A DNA stretch of 10,604 nt. It comes from Actinomycetes bacterium. GTDB taxonomy: Bacteria; Actinomycetota; Actinomycetes; Actinomycetales; JAJYRW01. Position 1 is the first letter of the stretch; every line of letters begins with the position of its first letter. The notes under the pieces were generated by a model. The model worked only from the letters and a program-made list of their open reading frames with translations, was not told the DNA's origin and searched no databases. The stretch spans positions 1 to 10,604 of the forward strand of contig JAJYRW010000031.1 in the NCBI GenBank assembly GCA_021793895.1, in the 5' to 3' direction. Position numbers and translations under genes: made by a program. Of this stretch, positions 6,975 through 10,604 are shown one piece after another.

Positions 6975-7005
6975 GGTGCGCGAAGACTGAATCTTGCCGC
7001 GCACC
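6975..7005 (+). terminator. Strong stem-loop just after the LacI-family gene
   Basis: GGTGCGCG (6975-6982) pairs perfectly with CGCGCACC (6998-7005). Inside, AAGA (6983-6986) pairs with TCTT (6992-6995), leaving a CTGAA loop and a 2-nt bulge (GC) on the 3' side. The stem begins five bases after the stop codon. No T run follows, so it is either a T-less terminator or an mRNA-end stabiliser. Its 3' arm is part of the first unit of the tandem repeat at 6999-7040. Confidence 0.5.
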
Positions 7006-7040
7006 GACTAATGCGCACCGACTAATGCGCACCGACTAAT
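6999..7040. repeat. Three perfect tandem copies of a 14-bp repeat
   Basis: The unit GCGCACCGACTAAT occurs three times with no gap and no mismatch, at 6999-7012, 7013-7026 and 7027-7040. A degenerate relative, GCGCGAAGACTGAAT, lies at 6978-6992. The 14-bp period is not a whole number of DNA turns, which argues against simple helical phasing of a bound protein. Each unit begins with GCGCACC, which can pair with GGTGCGC at 6975-6981, so each copy offers an alternative 3' arm for the stem-loop after the LacI-family gene. Copy number may vary between strains. Confidence 0.9.
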
Positions 7041-7095
7041 CCGTGCGGTATTTGTCAGTGCCTTACGCCATGCGGTTGGCACGCCGGTCCGCGCT

Positions 7096-7109
7096 CGCGG
7101 GCGCCCGCG
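7096..7109. repeat. Perfect 14-bp GC palindrome
   Basis: CGCGGGCGCCCGCG is a perfect inverted repeat. As RNA it would form a 5-bp stem with a 4-nt loop. No T run follows, so it is not a standard terminator. A protein-binding or structural role is possible but unproven, and GC-rich DNA produces such palindromes fairly often. Confidence 0.4.
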
Positions 7110-7132
7110 CACTGTCGGGGCGCGATGTGGTG

Positions 7133-7146
7133 AGATATCTATATCT
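7133..7146. promoter_or_regulatory. AT-rich palindrome upstream of the araB promoter
   Basis: AGATATCTATATCT is an inverted repeat (AGATAT, CT, ATATCT), very AT-rich for this genome, centred about 42 bp upstream of the araB -35 box. It could bind an activator or global regulator, or supply -10-like sequence (TATATC) for a second promoter. It does not match the LacI-type operator pattern. Confidence 0.35.
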
Positions 7147-7181
7147 GCCGGTATTTGCCTCCTGGGCACGCCGGCTGTAAT

Positions 7182-7209
7182 TTGACACCGTAATTGTTAG
7201 CGTTAACAT
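7182..7209 (+). promoter_or_regulatory. araB promoter
   Basis: A perfect -35 box TTGACA at 7182-7187 is followed after 16 bp by TAACAT at 7204-7209, matching four of six -10 bases and the TANNNT form. Transcription would begin near 7216, leaving a leader of about 44 nt before the araB ATG. The LacI-type operator lies across the spacer and -10, the usual place for direct repression. Confidence 0.65.
7195..7208. promoter_or_regulatory. LacI-family operator overlapping the araB -10
   Basis: TGTTAGCGTTAACA has perfect 5-bp inverted arms (TGTTA and TAACA) around GCGT and differs by one base from TGTTAGCGCTAACA, a consensus form familiar for LacI-family sugar regulators. It covers the promoter spacer and most of the -10, so binding would block RNA polymerase. 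The LacI-family protein encoded just upstream is the likely ligand. Confidence 0.7.
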
Positions 7210-7214
7210 AGTGA

Positions 7215-7228
7215 GTGTCGCGCTAACT
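7215..7228. promoter_or_regulatory. Second, half-conserved operator at the araB transcript start
   Basis: The string GCGCTAAC at 7220-7227 is an exact right half of the LacI-family consensus, with a degenerate left half. Its centre lies 20 bp, about two DNA turns, from the centre of the first operator, and it covers the predicted transcript start. It may be a weak cooperative site. Confidence 0.4.
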
Positions 7229-7259
7229 AATGATCCCGACGACGGGAAAGGGATGAGCA

Positions 7260-8861
7260 ATGACGACCGCCCTTGAATTGCCAGCAGGTGAATCACTCGC
7301 CATTGGCATCGAACTGGGGTCCACCCGCATAAAAGCGGTGCTAATTGGCCCCGACAAGGAGCCGCTGGCCACCGGATCGCACGAGTGGGAGAACAGTTAT
7401 GAAAACGGCGTGTGGACTTACTCGTTAGACGCGGTTTGGCAGGGGCTGCGCGCCAGCTACGCCGATTTGAAGGCTGACGTGCGCAAAACCTACGGCACCA
7501 CGCTCACCACGGTGGGCAGCGTGGGGATCTCAGCCATGATGCACGGCTATCTGCCCTTCAACGAGGCAGATGAATTGCTCACTCCGTTTCGAACTTGGCG
7601 CAACACCTTCACCGAGGCCGCAAGCTCGCAGCTCTCAGAACTTTTCTCGTTTAACATTCCGCAGCGCTGGAGCATTGCCCATCTCTATCAGGCGATCTTG
7701 AATGGTGAAGACCATGTTGACCAGGTGCGCTCACTGACCACGCTTGCCGGATACGTGCACTGGCAGCTCACGGGCGAAAAGATCCTGGGAGTGGGCGAAG
7801 CGTCCGGCATGTTCCCGATCGACAGCCAAACTGGCCAATTCGATTCCGGAATGCTCGAAAAATTCACCGAGCTCATCGCCGATAAGGGCTTTTCTTGGAA
7901 TATCGCCGAGATCTTGCCTTCCGTGCGCACCGCCGGTGAAGAAGCGGGTGCGCTCACCGAGGCCGGAGCGCGCGCGTTAGATCCGGAGGGCGATCTGCAC
8001 CCCGGCGCCGTATTTTGCCCCCCTGAGGGCGATGCGGGCACCGGCATGGTTGCAACTGATGCGGTCGCGCCCCGCACGGGCAACATCAGCGTTGGAACCT
8101 CCATTTTCGGCATGGTCGTACTCGAAAAAGCGCTCAAGAAGCGCCACGACGAACTCGATATTGTGACCACTCCCGCCGGCGACCAGGTCGCCATGGTGCA
8201 CTGCAATAACGGCGCGAGCGAAATTGGGGACTGGGCCCAAATTTTTCAGGAGTTCGCCACGCAGCTTCAGGGGGAGGCCGTGGCCAGCGCGGACGTATTC
8301 CAAGCGTTGTTTAACAGCGCCCTGGCGGCAGACGCCGACGCGGGCGGGCTCGTTGCCTATAACTATCTTTCGGGTGAGCACATCACCGGCTTTGAAGAGG
8401 GGCGCCCCCTAGTTGTGCGCCGCCCGGGCCGGAAATTCACGGTGGGCAACTTCGTGCGCAGCCAGCTCTATGCGGCATTTGCCACGCTGCGGTTGGGAAT
8501 GGACATTTTGACGCAAGAAGAGGGCGTTGAGGTCGACAAACTGCTCGCGCACGGCGGAATGTTCCAAACCGAGGGAGTTGCCCAGCAGCTTTTGGCCGGA
8601 GCCCTTAACGTGCCGGTCTCTATTTCCGATACTGCCAGTGAGGGAGGCGCCTGGGGCATTGCAGTTCTCGCGGCCTATGCGGCAAGTGGTCGGCATGCCC
8701 AGGGCGAGAGTCTCCAGCAGTACCTAGATCGCGAAGTATTTGCCCAAACGACCTTCCTTACCGAAGAGCCACAGGAGAAAGACGTGGCCGGTTTCAACGA
8801 GTTTTACACCGACTGGCGCGCCGGCTTAGCGGTGGAGCGCGCCGCCGTCGAAAATCTTTAA
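7260..8861 (+). CDS. araB: Ribulokinase (FGGY family)
   Basis: AraB phosphorylates L-ribulose to L-ribulose 5-phosphate with ATP, the second step of L-arabinose breakdown. The 533-aa protein has the two-domain FGGY kinase fold. The N-terminal phosphate loop GIELGSTRIKAV lies at 16-27, GISAMMHGYLPF at 89-100 and FRTWRN at 110-115. The catalytic aspartate is in PPEGDAGTGM (D258), followed by GNISVGTSIFGMV at 274-286, and the C-terminal ATP-binding part has AHGGMFQT at 430-437 and ASEGGAWGIAVL at 459-470. From memory it closely resembles AraB of Lactobacillus plantarum (also about 533 aa), more than the enterobacterial enzyme. The ATG at 7260 is six bases after AAAGGGA. Its neighbours araD and araA confirm arabinose as the substrate pathway. 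Confidence 0.93.
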   Translation: MTTALELPAGESLAIGIELGSTRIKAVLIGPDKEPLATGSHEWENSYENGVWTYSLDAVWQGLRASYADLKADVRKTYGTTLTTVGSVGISAMMHGYLPFNEADELLTPFRTWRNTFTEAASSQLSELFSFNIPQRWSIAHLYQAILNGEDHVDQVRSLTTLAGYVHWQLTGEKILGVGEASGMFPIDSQTGQFDSGMLEKFTELIADKGFSWNIAEILPSVRTAGEEAGALTEAGARALDPEGDLHPGAVFCPPEGDAGTGMVATDAVAPRTGNISVGTSIFGMVVLEKALKKRHDELDIVTTPAGDQVAMVHCNNGASEIGDWAQIFQEFATQLQGEAVASADVFQALFNSALAADADAGGLVAYNYLSGEHITGFEEGRPLVVRRPGRKFTVGNFVRSQLYAAFATLRLGMDILTQEEGVEVDKLLAHGGMFQTEGVAQQLLAGALNVPVSISDTASEGGAWGIAVLAAYAASGRHAQGESLQQYLDREVFAQTTFLTEEPQEKDVAGFNEFYTDWRAGLAVERAAVENL

Positions 8862-8889
8862 CACTTTGCGGAACACCCGCAAGAAAGTG
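8862..8889 (+). other. Intercistronic stem-loop between araB and araD
   Basis: CACTTT (8862-8867) pairs with AAAGTG (8884-8889), and GCGG (8868-8871) with CCGC (8877-8880), giving a 10-bp stem with a 5-nt loop (AACAC) and a 3-nt bulge (AAG) on the 3' side. It starts right after the araB stop, and its 3' arm contains part of the weak araD ribosome site (AAGTGAG, 8885-8891). It may tune araD translation or protect the araB mRNA end. No T run follows, so termination is unlikely. Confidence 0.45.
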
Positions 8890-8897
8890 AGCCAAAT

Positions 8898-9629
8898 ATG
8901 ACTAACGCTGAACGCAAACCTGAACACGACCCGGCCAACTGGTCAGCTGAACTCAAGCAGCAGATTCAAGAAATCCGGGAGGACCTGACCAAGCAGCACG
9001 CCGAAATCCTGCGCTGGGGCCTGGTGGTGTGGACTGGTGGGAACGTCTCCTCCCGCGTCCCCGGCTACGACCTGATGGTCATCAAGCCTTCCGGGCTTTC
9101 CTATGACGATCTCACCCCCGAATCGATGGTGGTGTGCGATCTGTACGGCAACGTGGTGCAAGGAGAGCACGCCCCCTCATCCGATACCGATTCCCACGCC
9201 TATGTCTATCGGCATATGGAAGAGGTGGGTGGCGTCGTCCACACTCACTCCACCTACGCGTGTGCCTGGGCCGCGCGCGGTGAGGCCGTTCCCTGCGTTT
9301 TGACCGCGATTGGGGACGAATTCGGCGGCGAAATCCCGATCGGACCCTTTGCGCTCATCGGCTCCGACGACATCGGAAAAGGCATTGTCGACACGCTGCG
9401 CGGCCACCGCTCGCGCGCGGTCATCATGCAAAACCACGGCCCCTTCACCATCGGTAAGGACGCCGCTGACGCCGTTAAGGCCGCCGTTATGTGCGAAGAC
9501 GCCGCCCGCACCGTTCATATTTCCCGCCAACTCGGCGAGGCAATTCCTATCGCACAAAGTGACATCGACTCATTATTCGATCGTTACCAAAATGTCTACG
9601 GCCAAAGCCCGCAAGGAGAGATGAAATGA
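8898..9629 (+). CDS. araD: L-ribulose-5-phosphate 4-epimerase
   Basis: AraD converts L-ribulose 5-phosphate to D-xylulose 5-phosphate by retro-aldol cleavage and re-addition on a divalent metal, feeding the pentose phosphate or phosphoketolase pathway. It is a 243-aa class II aldolase/epimerase. TGGNVS (47-52) and KPSG (63-66) form the phosphate and substrate site. SSDTDSH (94-100, with D96), the histidines H115 and H117 in VVHTHSTY, and H180 in QNHGPFTIG are the metal-site residues. D140 in IGDEFG and Y234 near the C-terminus correspond to the catalytic pair known in the family. It has an N-terminal extension of about 20 residues compared with my recollection of the Escherichia coli enzyme. 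The ATG at 8898 has only a weak ribosome site. Its stop overlaps the araA start in an ATGA. Confidence 0.95.
   Translation: MTNAERKPEHDPANWSAELKQQIQEIREDLTKQHAEILRWGLVVWTGGNVSSRVPGYDLMVIKPSGLSYDDLTPESMVVCDLYGNVVQGEHAPSSDTDSHAYVYRHMEEVGGVVHTHSTYACAWAARGEAVPCVLTAIGDEFGGEIPIGPFALIGSDDIGKGIVDTLRGHRSRAVIMQNHGPFTIGKDAADAVKAAVMCEDAARTVHISRQLGEAIPIAQSDIDSLFDRYQNVYGQSPQGEMK
9613..9618 (+). promoter_or_regulatory. araA ribosome-binding site inside araD
   Basis: AAGGAG lies in the last codons of araD, seven bases before the araA ATG at 9626-9628. Together with the ATGA stop/start overlap it fixes the araA start and suggests translational coupling of the two genes. Confidence 0.8.
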
Positions 9630-10604
9630 AAACCAACCTCAACGAACTCGAAGTCTGGTTTGTAACCGGCAGCCAGGGGCTTTATGGCCCTGAGACGTTG
9701 GATCAGGTTGCGGAACAGTCCCGCAAGGTTGCTGAGCGGATTGCGGATGACGCCCAGGTTCCGGTTCGGGTGGTGTGGAAGCCGGTTTTGACTTCTTCGG
9801 ACGCTATTAAGCGGCTGTTCTTGGAGGCGAACTCGACGGATGAGTGTGTGGGCATTATCGCTTGGATGCACACGTTCTCGCCGGCGAAGATGTGGATTTC
9901 GGGGTTGGATGCGCTGCAAAAGCCGCTGTTGCATCTGCATACTCAGGACAACGTTGAGTTGCCGTGGTCGACGATCGACATGGACTTTATGAACCTGAAC
10001 CAGGCTGCCCATGGTGACCGGGAATTTGGGTATATCCAGTCGCGTTTGTCGGTACCGCGTAAGACCGTGGTGGGCCATACGGCGCATGCCCATACGAATG
10101 GGCGCATTGGGACTTGGACGCGGGCGGCTGCGGGATGGCATGCCGCCCAGAATCTGAAGTTGGCGCGTTTTGGTGACAATATGCGCAATGTTGCTGTTAC
10201 TGAAGGGGATAAGACTGAGGCGGAGTTGCGCTTTGGCGTGTCGGTGAACACGTGGGGCGTAAACGACTTGGTTGAGCGGGTAGAGGCGGCTCCAAAGGCG
10301 GATATTGATGCGCTAGTGGCCGAGTATGAAGAGCTCTACGATGTGGCTCCCGAACTGCGGGCTGGTGGGGAGCGGCACGAGTCCTTGCGGTATGGCGCAA
10401 AGCAGGAATGGGGTATGCGCTCGTTTTTGGAAGAGGGCGGTTTTGGAGCCTTCACCAACACGTTCGAAGACCTCGGTGGGCTGCGGCAATTGCCCGGATT
10501 GGCTGTGCAGCGCTTAATGGCTGATGGCTATGGATTCGGCGCGGAAGGGGACTGGAAGACCGCGATCTTGGTACGTGTTGCCAAGGTCATGGGCCAGGGC
10601 CTAC
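9626..10604 (+). CDS. araA: L-arabinose isomerase, 3' end cut by window
   Basis: AraA converts L-arabinose to L-ribulose, the first step of the pathway. The window holds 326 codons of a protein normally near 500 aa; the frame is intact to the edge. The N-terminus [17 protein letters not shown] (9-25) is the family hallmark. [14 protein letters not shown] (81-94), [24 protein letters not shown] (103-126), [15 protein letters not shown] (150-164) and the active-site stretches [17 protein letters not shown] (276-292) and [13 protein letters not shown] (301-313) all match. The metal-binding glutamates are expected to be E281 and E307; the metal-binding histidines further on are mostly beyond the edge. 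It overlaps araD by four bases and has a strong ribosome site. After about the first 20 codons, codon use turns to TTG, CGG, ACG, TCG and GTT, unlike araB and araD, and becomes more mixed after about 10430. Confidence 0.97.
   Translation, partial: MKTNLNELEVWFVTGSQGLYGPETLDQVAEQSRKVAERIADDAQVPVRVVWKPVLTSSDAIKRLFLEANSTDECVGIIAWMHTFSPAKMWISGLDALQKPLLHLHTQDNVELPWSTIDMDFMNLNQAAHGDREFGYIQSRLSVPRKTVVGHTAHAHTNGRIGTWTRAAAGWHAAQNLKLARFGDNMRNVAVTEGDKTEAELRFGVSVNTWGVNDLVERVEAAPKADIDALVAEYEELYDVAPELRAGGERHESLRYGAKQEWGMRSFLEEGGFGAFTNTFEDLGGLRQLPGLAVQRLMADGYGFGAEGDWKTAILVRVAKVMGQGL

Larger units (their letters stand above)
7046..7174. repeat. Degenerate direct duplication, two blocks in the same order
   Basis: CGGTATTTG occurs at 7046-7054 and 7149-7157, and GGCACGCCGG at 7078-7087 and 7165-7174. 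The order is the same in both copies, but the spacers are 23 bp and 7 bp. This looks like an old duplication of part of the regulatory region with later deletion in the second copy. Chance is possible for each short block alone and less likely for the ordered pair. Confidence 0.45.
6970..7259. promoter_or_regulatory. 290-bp regulatory region between the LacI-family gene and araB
   Basis: No gene is evident here. In order the region holds a stem-loop (6975-7005), a 3 x 14 bp tandem repeat (6999-7040), a degenerate duplication (7046-7087 and 7149-7174), a GC-rich palindrome (7096-7109), an AT-rich palindrome (7133-7146), the araB promoter with its operator (7182-7209), a second half-operator (7215-7228) and the araB ribosome site AAAGGGA (7247-7253). 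A 77-codon - strand frame (7296 down to 7063) crosses all of these and lacks any protein character. Confidence 0.7.

Noticed and set aside
6999..7040. CRISPR array
   Set aside because: Only three 14-bp units with no spacers between them; this is a simple tandem repeat.
7096..7109. GC palindrome as a factor-independent terminator
   Set aside because: No T run follows on either strand and the hairpin would have a stem of only about 5 bp.
7253..7276. Seven-codon leader peptide (ATG 7253 to TGA) overlapping the araB start
   Set aside because: Its ATG overlaps the araB ribosome site itself, so it has no site of its own, and the peptide has no attenuator-like codon run.
7063..7296. A 77-codon - strand frame across the araB upstream region
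   Set aside because: It covers the promoter, operators and palindromes, overlaps the araB start, and has no domain-like or membrane pattern or ribosome site.

Overview
The window looks like chromosomal DNA of a moderately GC-rich actinobacterium. The evidence is the radA-disA gene pair with a YkgJ-like cysteine protein upstream, frequent GTG/TTG starts, TANNNT -10 elements set close to start codons, and an araB of the lactobacillus/actinobacterial FGGY type. A member of the Actinomycetales is my best guess; genus cannot be fixed from this sequence. I see no rRNA, tRNA, CRISPR array, insertion sequence, phage gene or origin.

Left part (1-4190). A small single-pass membrane protein with a cysteine-containing extracytoplasmic domain (153-740, +) runs head-on into disA (746-1828, -), with 5 bp between the stop codons. 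disA (diadenylate cyclase) lies downstream of radA/sms (1912-3315, -), and radA downstream of a cysteine-cluster protein of unknown function (3366-4190, -). All three point left and could be one transcript. RadA and DisA work together in monitoring recombination intermediates and setting c-di-AMP levels. The cysteine protein is the unknown member of the group.

Middle part (4191-6969). Only 23 bp separate the cysteine-cluster gene from a divergent gene for a second single-pass membrane protein (4214-4879, +). A stem-loop follows that gene. Next come proC (pyrroline-5-carboxylate reductase, 5021-5845, +) and, 11 bp after its stop, a LacI-family regulator (5857-6969, +).

Right part (6970-10604). 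A 290-bp regulatory region follows the regulator. It holds a strong stem-loop, three perfect tandem copies of a 14-bp repeat, two palindromes, a degenerate direct duplication, and the araB promoter. That promoter has a perfect TTGACA box, and a LacI-type operator (TGTTAGCGTTAACA) lies over its spacer and -10. After it comes an L-arabinose operon, araB-araD-araA: kinase, 4-epimerase and isomerase, with araA cut by the window end. The enzymes turn L-arabinose into D-xylulose 5-phosphate (isomerase, then kinase, then epimerase), and the adjacent LacI-family protein is the likely repressor.

Overall these are ordinary housekeeping and sugar-catabolic genes. I did not find a convincing undescribed system. 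The best leads are the unknown cysteine protein beside radA-disA, the repeat/stem-loop structure after the LacI gene, the two-site operator of araB, and a change of codon use inside araA.
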